Shown here piece by piece: positions 52,967 to 62,828 of a stretch of 64,000 nt of DNA (position 1 is the stretch's first letter; every line of letters starts with the position of its first letter). This DNA comes from Erinaceus europaeus (Eukaryota > Chordata > Mammalia > Eulipotyphla > Erinaceidae). The stretch covers positions 81,140,570 through 81,204,569 of the forward strand of contig NC_080177.1 of assembly GCF_950295315.1 (NCBI RefSeq). Reading direction: 5' to 3'. A program made the position numbers and the translations under genes. The notes beneath the pieces are model-generated. The model did not search any database. It saw nothing but the letters and a program-made list of their open reading frames with translations, and was not told the DNA's origin.

Positions 52967-53342
52967 AATGTTAATTTCCAAGATTGTTGCTTTTACAGAG
53001 CACAATTCCGCTCTCGTCAGAATGTGTGTCAGCAGTCCCACATTTTCCCCCACTTTGACATAATTCTTCACCATAAAACACAGACTTTTCATCCTCCCCC
53101 AGCTTCTTTCTTTTTGAGATGCAATATAATCGGATGCACTATACCCTACCTAATTAAGTTTTGGCCACTTTTTTTTTCTTGCTTGATTTCTTAAGTCCCA
53201 ACCATGAATAGTATCATCTGTTTTCACCCTCCCTCTAGCTTATTTCACTTCACATGATTCTTCAAGTTCCATCCATATTGTAGAAAAAGAGAAAATTTAA
53301 TTCCTTACTTTTGATCTGTATAGTCTTCCCTAACCACTCATC

Positions 53343-53656
53343 AGGGAGTTGGGCGGTAGGGCATCGGGTTAAGTGCATGTGGTGCAAAGCGCAAGGACCT
53401 GCTTAAGGATCCCGGTTCGATTCCCCGGCTCCCCACCTGCAGGGGAGTCGCTTCACAAGCGGTGAAGCAGGTCTGCAGGTGTCTGTCTTTCTCTCCTCCT
53501 CTCTGTCTTCCCTTTCTCTCTCCATTTCTCTCTGTCCTATTCAACAATGAAAAACATCAACATCAACAACAATAATAATAAATACAACAAGGCTACAACA
53601 AAAAGGGCAATAAAAGGGGGGCAATGGCCTCCAGGAGCAGTGGATTCATGGTGCAG
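53343..53656 (+). mobile_element. SINE type A+, sense, 3' module truncated, first half of a chimera
   Basis: The head GGGCGGTAGGGCATCGGGTTAAG, box B CCCGGTTCGATTCCC, CACCTGCAGGGGAGTCGCTTC, body, AACAACAATAATAATAAAT, ACAAAAAGGGCAATAAAAG and the start of the 3' module (GGCCTCCAGGAGCAGTGGATT, CATGGTGCAGGC) are present. The module stops in mid-hairpin at TGCAGGC (53658) and is followed directly by a 52-base non-SINE segment. No target-site duplication lies at this internal end. Confidence 0.92.
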
Positions 53657-53708
53657 GCTAGCTCCCCTAGCCTAGTTTAAATGTGTATGCTTAGCAAATT
53701 TGTTACTC
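53657..53708 (+). other. 52-base transduced flank (copy of 56358-56409, inverted)
   Basis: GCTAGCTCCCCTAGCCTAG to AATTTGTTACTC is identical, apart from one base (GTGTATGC here, GTGTGTGC there), to the reverse complement of 56358-56409. There it is the 5' flank of a SINE; here it again directly precedes a SINE with the same private variants. Confidence 0.9.
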
Positions 53709-53998
53709 GGGAGTCTGGCGGTAGCGCAGCCAGTTAAACACAGGTAGTGCAAAGCTCTAGGACCGGCATAAGGATCCCGGTTCAAACCCCGGCTCCCCAC
53801 CTGCAGGGGAGTCGCTTCACAAGTGGTGAAGCAGGTCTGCAGGTGTCTGTCTTTCTCTCCCCTTCACTGTCTTCCCCTCCTCTCTCCATTTCTCTTCTCT
53901 GTCGTATCCAAAAACAATGACATCAATACTAACTATAAGAATAAAACAACAAGGGCAACAAAAGGAAATAAATAAATAAATAACCTAAAAAAAAAAAA
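53709..53998 (+). mobile_element. SINE type A, sense, second half of a chimera
   Basis: It shares private variants with the antisense SINE at 56076-56357: GGGAGTCTGGCGGTAGCGCAG followed by CCAGTTAA, and GCTCTAGGACCGGCATAAGG. It ends in an (AAAT)n tail plus CCTAAAAAAAAAAAA, then the repeat CCACTCATC that also precedes the first SINE (53334-53342 and 54000-54008). The pair therefore sits inside one target-site duplication. Confidence 0.93.
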
Positions 53999-54418
53999 CC
54001 CACTCATCTGTTGTTGGGGATGTGGGTTGCTTCCCAAAACTGGGCTGTTACAAATTGTGCTACAGTGAACACTGGTGAGCCTCGGTCTCTTTGGACAAGT
54101 TTTTGTGTGTTTGGGATAGTTACATAATGAAGGAATTGTCAGATGGTATGAAAGGTCCCTTTTCAGTATTCTAAGAAATCTCCAAACCATTTGACATAGG
54201 GGCTCCACCAATTCACATTCCACCAACAGTCTTAACAGGTTTCCCTTTCATCACATCCTTGCCAGCATTTACTGGCTCTGTCCTCTTCTTCATCTCCTGC
54301 TCCTTTTCCTTCTCCTTTTTTTTATGACCATTTCTCTTAGTGATTTGTAAGATTGTAAGAGAAAGTAGATGTAGTCCTTTTTAATGTAAAGGATTCTCAT
54401 AGAGCTGAGGCAGTGTCT

Positions 54419-54777
54419 TGTGACTGACATTGCCCTGGCAGGAAATGTGAGAATCAGAGGGGTCAGGTGAGCAGACAAAAGAAAGCTTAAATCAGACAAT
54501 CAGACAGTTAGGAGGGGCAGCTCTCCCAGACTATGGTAGCTGGGACAGAGAGCCCCCCTGGGTTAAGCTGGGGGAGTTTTTATACTGTCTAAACTCAGAG
54601 CTATTTCTGGTTGCATGGGAAGACTGGTCTTGAGGAAGTCTCTCAATGTGTGTTTGATGCCGGCAGGAGCAAGGCAAGTTCTGCCTGTGTGGAGATCTGT
54701 TCTCAGCATTTGTTTTTTCCCCCAGATAAGTTATTTCTCTGAGGGTAGGGAGTTCAGGCCTTAACATATTTTCTTCA
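54419..54777 (-). mobile_element. Solo LTR, ERV1-like, antisense
   Basis: Read on the minus strand the unit starts TGAAGAAAATATGTTAAGGCC, has TATAAAAACTCCCCCAGC as a TATA region, then CTCTCTGTCCCAGC, and later GATTTAAGCTTTCTTTTGTC in the position of the polyadenylation signal of gammaretrovirus-like LTRs. It ends near TGTCAGTCACA. Flanks GTCT and CTCT could be a 4-bp duplication with one change. It is unrelated to the four ERV2-like LTRs. The class is inferred from the LTR layout. Confidence 0.65.
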
Positions 54778-54824
54778 CTCTTAGTTTTTTTTTTTTTCAT
54801 CCACCCTAGGATGTATTTCTCTCT

Positions 54825-55062
54825 CTTTCTTTTTTCATTTTATTCCTTAGGACAGAGATAAATTCAGAGAAGATGGGGAGACAGAAAGGGAGGGGAAAAA
54901 AACCAGACACTGCAGACCTGCTTCACCACTTGTAAAGCATTTCACCTGCAGGGAGACAGGATGGAGGTGGTGGGGGTTGAGCCCAGGTCCTTGTGCATGT
55001 CCTGGCAGATAGTATGCCATGCACCCTGCCCTTAATCCCATGCACCACCGCCCAGCCCCCCA
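54825..55062 (-). mobile_element. SINE type A/B intermediate, antisense
   Basis: CATTTTATTCCTTAGGACAG, the body with an A-run (GGGGAAAAAAACC), CACTGCAGACCTGCTTCACC, the box B complement (GGGGTTGAGCCCAGG) and head complement CACCACCGCCCAGCCCCC are present. A 30-base insertion lies before the head. Confidence 0.77.
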
Positions 55063-55109
55063 TGGGGGTCTGTTCTTTAATGCAGTATTTGTACAGATCT
55101 TTTCCTCAT

Positions 55110-55203
55110 TTTAAAATTTATTGATTTGTTTTTGATAGGTGAGAGTGAAATTAAGAGGGGAAAGGAAGACAGTGAGAGCAGCAAAGGGACACCTGCAATC
55201 CTA
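55110..55203 (-). mobile_element. SINE type B tail fragment, antisense
   Basis: AAAATTTATTGATTTG, TTGATAGGTGAGAGTG, a purine-rich body and GGGACACCTGCAATCCTAGG. The promoter half is absent. Confidence 0.45.
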
Positions 55204-56063
55204 GGTTAGTTACAGCTTGGGAAGGATTTGTGAAGTAATGTTGCTATTGTTGTGTGCTTTCCTGTTTTCTGTTTTCATTTTTATATCAGTGAAAGTACAT
55301 TCCACACTAGAGCATTATAAAAATATTAAAATGCCTACAGCAAAACTATACCTTGTGTGCTTTAGCATCAAGCAAAATATTCTGCCAATAAAACTTGATA
55401 TTTGTCTTTAGCTTTGAAAGGACACAGCACATATTTAGCAAATGCGTAAGTCAAACAAGGTAAACCGAGAACTTCATCAAATCCCAGCCTATTCAGCTTT
55501 GCATACTGAAATTTATTGAATTAACATGTGAAATAAATTTAGCCAACAAAGTTAGTATTCTATTCTGGTCATAGTTATCTTTTAAATGTTTACATATTTA
55601 TTACTTTATATATTGATGTCTTATGTTATTGTATTAAGAAAATGCAACTAAATTGTGTTATCTTAAAGTTGTAATTATATAGGTTTATTTAATGATTTTA
55701 GACTCAAAAGAAAACCTATAAAACCTGGTCCACATATCTCAGAGGTTGAACAGTACTGGTACAGTGGTAACTCTGTGTTTATTAGATTATTAGCCCATGG
55801 AAATATTAATTGTATTGTTCGAAATATACTAACTAAAATTTCTGTTATGTTCGTAAGCAAACATTCTTATTAGTACTTTTTTCACAACAATATCCTCAGG
55901 CAGATATAATGATCTGCAATTTACTATTAAAACCTCCAGGCACAAGAAACTGAAAAATTTATCCCAGAACCTGTCTAAAATCAAGAAGAATTCACAGTAA
56001 AACACGGACTACCTGTTAACTAATGCTGTGGTCTTTTTAACATAAGATTTGTAAATTTTTTTT
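55204..56063. other. Unique AT-rich sequence, no gene seen
   Basis: No recognised repeat or coding region. Confidence 0.45.
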
Positions 56064-56075
56064 GAGTTACAATTT

Positions 56076-56357
56076 TTTTTTCCTAATATTTATTTATTCC
56101 CTTTTGTTGCCCTTGTAGTTTTTTTTATTGTTGTTGTTATTGATGTCATCATTGTTAGATAGGACAGAGAGAAATGGAGAGAGGAGGGGAAGACACAGAG
56201 GGGAAGAGAGAATGACAGACACCTGCAGACCTGCTTCACCGCTTGTGAAGAGACTCTCCTGCAGGTGGGGAGCCCGGGGCTCGAACCGGGATCCTTATGC
56301 CGGTCCTAGAGCTTTGCACCACCTGCGCTTAACTGGCTGCGCTACCGCCAGACTCCC
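56076..56357 (-). mobile_element. SINE type A, antisense, source copy of the chimera
   Basis: A complete element between GAGTTACAATTT (56064-56075) and GAGTAACAAATTT (56358-56370), which is a target-site duplication with one substitution and one indel. Modules: tail TATTTATTCCCTTTTGTTGCC, body, ACACCTGCAGACCTGCTTCACC, box B complement (GGCTCGAACCGGG), GCCGGTCCTAGAGC and the head complement GCTACCGCCAGACTCCC. The duplication includes the start of the 52-base flank, so this is the original insertion site. Confidence 0.93.
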
Positions 56358-56409
56358 GAGTAACAAATTTGCTAAGCACACACATTTAAACTAGGCTAGG
56401 GGAGCTAGC
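56358..56409. other. Source of the 52-base flank copied to 53657-53708
   Basis: In minus-strand terms this is the 5' flank of the SINE at 56076-56357. Its first ~40 bases are not SINE. The last ~12 (GGGGAGCTAGC on the + strand) are the first bases of the sense SINE type C that starts at about 56399. Confidence 0.9.
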
Positions 56410-56560
56410 TTAATGGCTATGCAGAAAAGACTTTTTCTTCTTTTTTTTGCAAAAATGATTTTCATGCCTGAGGCTCTACAGTCTCAGGTTCCAGCCCCTG
56501 CACCACCATAAACTGGAGCAGAGCAGGGCTCTGCTTTCGATTTCCATGTATCTTTCTCCA
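56399..56560 (+). mobile_element. SINE type C, sense
   Basis: GGGGAGCTAGCTTAATGGC, TATGCAGAAAAGACTTTTTC with a T-rich insertion, TTCATGCCTGAGGCTC, box B region (AGGTTCCAGCCC), CACCACCATAAACTGGAGC and AGAGCAGGGCTCTGC are present. Confidence 0.68.
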
Positions 56561-56570
56561 ATTATTATTA

Positions 56571-56906
56571 TTATTATTTTGCCTCCAGGGTTATTGCTGG
56601 GTATCAGTGCCTGCACTATGAATCCACTGCTCCTGGAGGCCTTTCTTTTCCTTTTGTTGCCCTTGTTGTTTATCAGTGTTGTTGTTACTATTATTGTTGT
56701 CATTGTTGTTGGATAGGACAGACAGAAATGGAGAGAGGAGAGGAAGACAGGGGGAGAGAAAGACAGACACCTGCAGACCTGCTTCACCTTCTTTGAAGCA
56801 ACTCCCCTGAAGGTGGGGAGCTGGGGGCTCGAACCAGGATCCTTTTACCAGCCCTTGTGCCTTTGTGCCACATGGTCTTAACCTGCTGTGCTACCGCCCG
56901 GCTCCC
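56571..56906 (-). mobile_element. SINE type A+, antisense
   Basis: It follows an (ATT)n run (56561-56578). The module complement is complete (TTTGCCTCCAGGGTTATTGC to CACTGCTCCTGGAGGCC). Then come TTTTGTTGCCCTTGTTG, GGATAGGACAGACAG, ACACCTGCAGACCTGCTTCACC, the box B complement (GGCTCGAACCAGG) and head complement CTACCGCCCGGCTCCCC. Confidence 0.93.
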
Positions 56907-57515
56907 CTTTCTTAAATTTAAAAGTAATAATTAAATCTGTAATAAACTTTTGCAATGTTAGTGCTTGCTGTATATTTTCACCGCAGATTAAGATAGCACT
57001 CACCTGGCACCTATATTCATGGAACATCACTCTATATATTGAGAGAATATTAAGGTTTAGAATACTTAAACCTTAAGTGTTTGATATATTTAATATAAAG
57101 AGAAAAGGATCAAGGTTTAGTGTACATATAACTGTCTTATTATGTGAATAAATTTTTTTTTCTTCAAGATTTGTTCATAATATTTTATTTACTTGCTTGA
57201 TCAGTTTAGCAGTATTTAGGGGGGACATTCTGGTATTATATGTCTCAGTGAAAATGATGCTTCTCTTTCCCACTTGTAAAGTTCTTTTACTGTGGTGGGG
57301 ATAGAAGCAAGAGGACAAATGGAAGAGAGGTCCCCTTCAGACTCTCCTGGCGGGGAACACAGCACCAGGCTTGCTTCACTGTGGCTTGGGCTGGACTCAG
57401 TCCTCGGTGGTGCACATGGCAAAGTAGTTTACTACCCAAGTGAACTCTTTCACCATCCTGAATTCAAAAACGCATATTGAATAGTAGTACTTAACAACAG
57501 CAAACTGGGAAAGAT
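56907..57515. other. No gene recognised
   Basis: At 57230-57440 a G-rich stretch with CTCAGTGAAAATGATGC, CTTGCTTCACTG and GTGCACATGG may be a very old antisense SINE, but I cannot support it firmly. Confidence 0.4.
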
Positions 57516-57577
57516 AGTACCGCCAGGTAGTGTGGGCACCGAGCCCCAGCGATAGCCCTGCAGGCAAAAAAAGATAA
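57516..57577 (+). mobile_element. Isolated copy of the A+ SINE 3' module, sense
   Basis: GTACCGCCAGGTAGTGTGGGC, ACCGAGCCCCAGCGATAGCCC and TGCAGGCAAAAAAAG match the second half of the 3' module, with an A-rich end. No SINE body is present upstream, so it is either an extreme 5' truncation or a free module. Confidence 0.6.
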
Positions 57578-57724
57578 ATTTTTGAAGTGATGAATCTAAT
57601 CTGAAACATGTCAAATCTCAGATATTCAGTGAATAATATTCCTTAATAGACATGCTAATACTCCTTAATAGACATTAATTTGCTGTCTCTTTGGGGGCAG
57701 ATTATCCTTCAACGAATTTCATAT

Positions 57725-57865
57725 TTCTTAATTTGTATATATATCACTTTATTTGGGAGAACTAATAATTTACAAAACTGTTATTATCACAAATGTACAG
57801 TTTCTTACGTTCCTGTGAAAGGTGTCTGTGTAGCCCACCCGCCATGAGTGAGTTGGAACCCTTTT
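57725..57865 (-). mobile_element. Old L1 3' UTR fragment, antisense
   Basis: TATCACTTTATTTGGGAGAAC, CAAATGTACAGTTTCTTACG and the C-rich AGCCCACCCGCC follow the general layout of antisense L1 3' UTRs. Weak. Confidence 0.4.
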
Positions 57866-59272
57866 TGAAGAGACAATACAAAACCATGTGGATTAATTCA
57901 AGGACATTTAACTATTAAAAGGGCACCAAAGATGATACATTGAAATAATAATGGGAAGAGGAAGCTACGAAAGATTCCAAGAACCTGTTATTAGGTGAAG
58001 AAAGTAGACAGCATTCAGATTCTAATTTCAAGAAAAAAAAAACTAGCATGGATGATGAGAACTTTAACCACTCTAGACCTGAAGTCTCATTTTTATAATT
58101 CTGTGTCCAAAGACTAAAAGACTGGGACATCTAAAATTTAAAAGGTAATTGTTAATAATAGCTGATTTTTACTGCTAACTGGATAGGGAAACTGTAGAAT
58201 GGCCTTAGTAAGTCTGCACGTCCTATCTTCGTGGAAGAGAAGATTTAACATACTGAGTAATCTCAAATGTTGTGTGGATGGAATTTGTTCACTTAGTAAA
58301 TCACAACAATGTCACAGTCATTTTTAAGATTTTAAAATGTGTGATGGTTACGAATACCGTCTACTTTAATTTCACTTAAAAATGATGTAAACAAATGAGT
58401 TCTGTTCAACTTTACTTATTTGTCAAAGATTGCTTTGGGCAGAATTTTCCAGTGGAAAGTAAGAAATGAGATGGAAAACATTAATGAGCCAAAACAAAAC
58501 AAAAATAAAAGAGAGCCTCTGGGAATCCTCTCATTCCATTTATAGGCTATAAATTGCCCCCATCAGGTGAACTGTAGCAGAATCATAAGGCAGAAGAAAT
58601 GAGGCGCTATTCGGACACTTGGGCATGAATCTGGATTTTAACCGGAGAAAGAAATGTATCAGTTTCCACCCTGCACATATGTCCTCTTGCTTCCCTGTCT
58701 GACGGGACAGCTTGGCCTTGAGGGAGGAGAGTGTCTTCAGTGTCACGTTCTCTCCTTGATTTTCAGTCATTTTATAGAGCCTCAGGTTTTTTTCTTCATG
58801 TTTTAAAATCTGCATATAAAGTGTCCAGTTACTAATGAGTCTATTTGAAACATCACAGCCGTCTATAGTGATTGCGGGGGCTGGTGATGAAAGGCTAGAG
58901 TGTAAAAAGACTAAAAGACTTTTGGAAAGAAGGGAATTCTCTTATATAGTTACCTCTGCGTTATTGCCTATAATTCTTTTATCTTTTTTATTATTCTAGT
59001 GGGGCCATCATATACGATGCCCTCTTTCCAAGTGCTAATGCTAAAACTCTATTAAAATAATCAGTATTTCTATCTATACTGAATTATTTGGCTGGAAAAA
59101 AAAAAAGGTACACTAAGAGGAGAAACCAGAGACAGCATAGAAAGAACAATGGAAAGGAATATCATAGCCCGTCAAGGCAGGAGAAACATTTCATACTTTA
59201 ATCCACATTATTGAGACAAAGCTTACTCACCAGAAATGCACGATTTTTAGTGTGCAATTTAGTGTATGTTAA
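57866..59272. other. Unique sequence, no gene seen
   Basis: A 91-codon minus-strand frame at 58540-58815 is slightly longer than chance would give here, but it has no recognised domain. No repeats identified. Confidence 0.4.
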
Positions 59273-59287
59273 TGTATTTTCATTTAA

Positions 59288-59622
59288 AAAAATGTTTTTG
59301 CCTCCAGGGTTATCGCTGGGGCTCGGTGCCTGCGCCATGAATCCACTGCTCCTGGAAGCTGTTTTTTCCCTTTTGTTGCCCTTGTTGTTGTCATTATTGT
59401 TGCCATTGATGTTGTTGTTGGATAGGACAGAGAGACATTGAGAGAGGAGGGGAGACAGAGAGGGGGGAGAGAAAGACAGACACCTGCAGACCTGCTTCAT
59501 CATTTGTGAGGTGACACCCCTGCAGGTGGGGAGCCCGGTAGGGGGCTTGAACCCGGATCCTCACACTGGTCCTTGTGCTTCGCGCCATGTGCGCTTAACC
59601 CACTGCACTACCGCCCAATCCA
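59288..59622 (-). mobile_element. SINE type A+, antisense
   Basis: The module complement is well kept, with CpGs (TTTTTGCCTCCAGGGTTATCG, CTCGGTGCCTGCGCC, CACTGCTCCTGGAAGC). Then TTTTGTTGCCCTTGTTG, the body, ACACCTGCAGACCTGCTTCATC, GGGGCTTGAACCCGG and the head complement CACTGCACTACCGCCCAATCC. TATTTTCA at both ends (about 59275 and 59626) may be the target-site duplication. Confidence 0.92.
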
Positions 59623-59642
59623 CTATTTTCAAAATTGTTAAC

Positions 59643-59790
59643 TCCTCTCTTTTAAAGATTGATTTATAGATCGGAGAGTAATAGTAAAGAGAGAACTGAA
59701 ACATTACTCTGGCATATAGGATGCCAGGGATTGAGTTTCCTATCTCATGACTGCTACTCAGACCCTCTGTCTGCTGTCCCCTGCTCAGAC
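59643..59790 (-). mobile_element. SINE type D, antisense
   Basis: AAAGATTGATTTATAGATCGG, AGAGAACTGAAACATTACTC, TGGCATATAGGATGCCAGG, GATTGAGTTTCC and CATGACTGCTACTCAGACC follow the type D order in antisense. Confidence 0.6.
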
Positions 59791-60004
59791 AACGTGATGT
59801 ATGTAATTTTGATAGTTTTATGACTATTAAAAGAAATTTTATGTCCACTAGAAGTCACTTCTTAATCCACTGTTTCCCAGTACTATTCTGAAATGTTCAT
59901 GTACACTGAATTATACAGTAAAGTTACCTTTTATAATACAGCCTTCATTTTTCTTAGCATGATGCTTTTGAGGACACTTTATTATTTTATTTATTTTTTC
60001 ATTA

Positions 60005-60190
60005 TTGGGCCAGGAAAATTGCTCACCTGGATATTAGGCCTGCTTTGCCATGGGTGCCTCCCAAGCTTGGGCCTGGAGCCCTGCTACACTGGAGGAGGAG
60101 TGGGTGCTGTAATGTCTTACCCACTTACCGTGACTCTGGCTGGATCTGAACGACTCAGACTGGAGGGCAAAGCTCTTGCAATAACAACGT
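60005..60190 (+). mobile_element. Possible additional tRNA-like SINE, sense
   Basis: GGGCCAGGAAAATTGCTCACC resembles a tRNA-like head, followed by GGCCTGCTTTGCCATGGGTGC and GCTTGGGCCTGGAGCCC. It differs from types A-D. A T-rich stretch precedes it and no A-tail is clear. Confidence 0.38.
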
Positions 60191-60779
60191 AAAAAGGAAA
60201 CTAAAATGTTATTCAGCATTTATATATTTTTATTTATTTGCCTAGCTGGGAGTCATACACAGGCACCATTTGATCGTTCTGATCATGTCACTCAGCCAAG
60301 GAGAACAGCCAGAGAGGGAAACCAAAGGCCCACTGATCCTTTCCGTGCCATAACGCTACCCATGGGGTGGTGTCAGAATTAAAAGCTCGTAAGACATGTG
60401 TCTGACTTGGTGAACGATTTCTCTGACCCTTGCGCAAGCTTCCTAGCAGGCCTCGATACTTCCCTGACTTCTCTACTGAGTACTGTTCTGTTCTATGCAG
60501 ATACCACAGCCACCAGTCGCTGGGTATTTGTACTGCTCTCATTTGTGACCATTACTAATAATATCGCGATGAACACTGAGTTCACTGAATACCGCTACAC
60601 ACCGAGTGTGTGTAGACATAGACGTTTTAAACGAGGATTGCTTTTTTCCTTAGAGGATCAGTGGATACATTTTATCTTCCTCTGCCAGCCATCTGGCGAA
60701 ACACTCACACTCCCAACTTAACTCCTTTCCTTGTCATTGTGCACCAGGAGTTCAAACTTAACCAATCTGTCTTCCTTTC
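60191..60779. other. Mixed sequence, no gene seen
   Basis: A 107-codon + strand frame at 60398-60721 has no recognised domain. The stretch at 60520-60600 (ACCACAGCCACCAGTCGCTGG, ATTACTAATAATATCGCGATG) is in the position where antisense L1 ORF2 would be expected before the fragment at 60780. Confidence 0.35.
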
Positions 60780-60990
60780 TTTCCCTTCCCTTCCCTTCCC
60801 CAGAGCCCTTTACTTTGGCGCAAAACTCCAAGCCCAGCCCCCATTTAACTTAGTTTCTCCTTTCTGCCCTTGTATCCTAAGTTTGCTGATGACTGAGATC
60901 ATCTGGTATTCATCTCTGTCTTGCTGGCTTATTCCAGGACATGGTTCCTTCAAGTTCTGTCCACGATGAAGCAGAGAAGATGACTTTTTC
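60780..60990 (-). mobile_element. L1 3' UTR and ORF2 end, antisense
   Basis: TTCCCTTCCCTTCCCTTCCCC, then CCTTTACTTTGGCGCAAAACTC, TTGCTGATGACTGAGATCATC and TTCCTTCAAGTTCTGTCCACG are the antisense of an L1 polypurine tract, 3' UTR and ORF2 end. Confidence 0.52.
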
Positions 60991-61061
60991 CTTGCTGTGG
61001 GTTCCCTACAGAACCTTCCTGGAACTCAGCTGTGCTTAGCACAGATAGTAGATTTGGTTTT

Positions 61062-61190
61062 GTATTTATTTTTATAGGAGTGCCTGAGAGAGAACCCACA
61101 ACTCGTCTGTCATACACAGTGCCCTGGATGGAATCCGGGGTATCACACTTGTAAAACATAAGTTCTGCTCACTGAGTCACTTCCCCCCCA
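61062..61190 (-). mobile_element. SINE type D relic, antisense
   Basis: TTTATTTTTATAGGAGTGCC, AGAGAGAACCCACAACTC, CACAGTGCCCTGGATGGAATC and CTGCTCACTGAGTCACTTCCC. Confidence 0.4.
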
Positions 61191-61422
61191 AGTGAAAAAA
61201 CTTATGTTTTCATTTTACTTAGAAAAGCCAGCAGTGACATTTATGGGTTGATGTTCCATATTTTTGAGAAACTGCTAATTTTCTGACATGATTTCATTTT
61301 GTATTTTTATCAGAAATATATGAAATTCTAATTTAATTAGCTATGTCCAGTTCTCCTTGGTATTAGTTGTCTGTTTTTAATGTTAGTCAGGTATATATTA
61401 ATTCATTGCTTCAAGTCACTTT

Positions 61423-61530
61423 TTCACTGAGAGAGTCAGAGAGAGAGAGGGTAAGACGGAGAGAGGGGGACAGAGTGAGAGAGGGAGAGACAGCACTAGA
61501 ATTTCCTCTAGTGTAGCACTTCCCATGTTA
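61423..61530 (-). mobile_element. SINE type D fragment, antisense
   Basis: A purine-rich body (GAGAGAGGGTAAGACGG) followed by GACAGCACTAGAATTTCCTC and TAGTGTAGCACTTCCCATG. The promoter half is absent because the type B SINE follows directly. Confidence 0.45.
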
Positions 61531-61539
61531 TATTAAATA

Positions 61540-61555
61540 TTTTTATTTTTTTTAT

Positions 61556-61593
<38 letters not shown>

Positions 61594-61747
61594 TTAAGAG
61601 GGGTGGGAGAGATAAAGAGACAGATACCTGCAGCCCTGCTTCTCCACTCTTGAAGCCTTCCCCCCTGCAAGTGGTGACCAGGGGCTTGAACCTGGGTCCA
61701 TGCATGACATAATGTCTGTGCTCAACCAACTGCACCACCACCTGCCC
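61540..61747 (-). mobile_element. SINE type B, antisense, with (GA)n
   Basis: TTTTTATTTTTTTTATTAG leads into a (GA)n run at about 61557-61591 expanded from the body. Then come GATACCTGCAGCCCTGCTTC, AAGCCTTCCCCCCTGCAAG, GGGGCTTGAACCTGGGTCC and head complement ACTGCACCACCACCTGCCC. Confidence 0.88.
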
Positions 61748-62329
61748 ACAGATTTATTTTTAAATTATTCTATTAACCAATATTTATTAACTGATCACTA
61801 GTGTTTTCCTGTTACTCTTCTTTTACAATGCCCAGTTCTAGCTTCTTTTCACCCAGTCCTTGTTCCTTTATGTCAGGCTTATTTTTTGGTTGTCAGACTT
61901 CAGGTCTTGACATCATCCTGAAGTGAAAGGGTGACACCCACAGGCAATGCTGTGTTTGAGTCTTGGCAGGAGGGACCACATTAGAAAATTTCCCCACAGA
62001 CAAGGAAATTTCAAATATATTGAAAGGAAGAAGTCCAAAGCTAGTTAGCCAAGTATAAACGATTCAAGGAGAATGTATGATCTGTGTGACCCCCCCCCCC
62101 ATCTCATGCCAGGGCCCAAAGTGCAGACACTGTGTCATCAATTCTATACACTTACCTCCCTCCCCCCAGTTATTCTGACCCTCTGCTTAGTGAGGAGCTG
62201 GACTGATCATCATATGCTACAGGTCTGGCCTTTGCCTGCGAGAGCTTTTGCTCATGACCTGTCCTTTCTCTGACAGAGAAGCTGCTGGGACATTGAAAAT
62301 CTTGCTTTGGGACATTGAAACTGGAGTGG
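61748..62329. other. Unique sequence, no gene seen
   Basis: Contains a C-run at 62090-62100. No supported feature. Confidence 0.4.
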
Positions 62330-62545
62330 AGTTTTTTTTATTTTTATTTTTATTTATAAAAAGGAAACACTGACAAAAACCATAGGATAAGAGGGGTACA
62401 ACTCCACACAATTCCCACCACCAGACCTCCGAATCCCCTCCCCTCCCCTGATAGCTTTCCTATTCTTTATTCTGCTGGGAGCATGGACCCAGGGTCATTG
62501 TGGGATGCAGAAGGTGGAAAGTTTGGATTCTGTAATTCTATTTCA
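62330..62545 (-). mobile_element. 5'-truncated L1 3' UTR, antisense
   Basis: The complement of the tail (TTTTTTTATTTTTATTTTTA) is followed by AAAAGGAAACACTGACAAA, CCATAGGATAAGAGGGGTAC, ACAATTCCCACCACCAGACC, GGAGCATGGACCCAGGGTC and TGCAGAAGGTGG. Only about 200 bases of UTR are included. Confidence 0.87.
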
Positions 62546-62828
62546 TGTCCACAATTCAGCATGCTCACTGACACTCTCCTTATTGGTAATAAACTTATAA
62601 AAGCATTATAGTTGCGGTGTGGTTTGTGGCATGATAGTCATCAAATAGGAGTCTTTGCTGCTGGGCTGAGATCCAGTATGGTTGTCGAACGTAAATTTCA
62701 CAGGCTGTTTTTCTAAATTTAAAAACTGTATGTGCTATTTATAGAAAATAATATCATTAGAAATCTTGCGCTTGGTGACGACTTTATTAGTTCAGGTTTA
62801 TGACTAGTAAAGTGCAAAATCAATAGTC

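Larger units (their letters stand above)
52985..54290 (-). mobile_element. L1 3' end (3' UTR and ORF2), antisense, split by the SINE pair
   Basis: Left of the SINEs are an antisense 3' UTR and the last ORF2 codons (CTAGCTTATTTCACTTCACAT, TTCAAGTTCCATCCATATTG). Right of them ORF2 continues: TGTTGTTGGGGATGTGGG, TTGCTTCCCAAAACTGGG, GGGGCTCCACCAATTCACATTCC, CATCCTTGCCAGCATTTAC. Removing 53343-53999 restores the order. Confidence 0.68.

Noticed and set aside
53657..56409. Simple inverted segmental duplication linking 53.66-53.99 kb and 56.08-56.41 kb
   Set aside because: Similarity ends at the SINE tail on one side, where the copy at 53 kb has its own A-run and target repeat while the 56-kb copy has a different flanking repeat. 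This fits retrotransposition better, but an alignment should confirm it.
58540..58815. A possible host exon (91-codon minus-strand frame)
   Set aside because: No known domain, no splice-site or neighbouring exon support; the length is within what chance gives in 64 kb.
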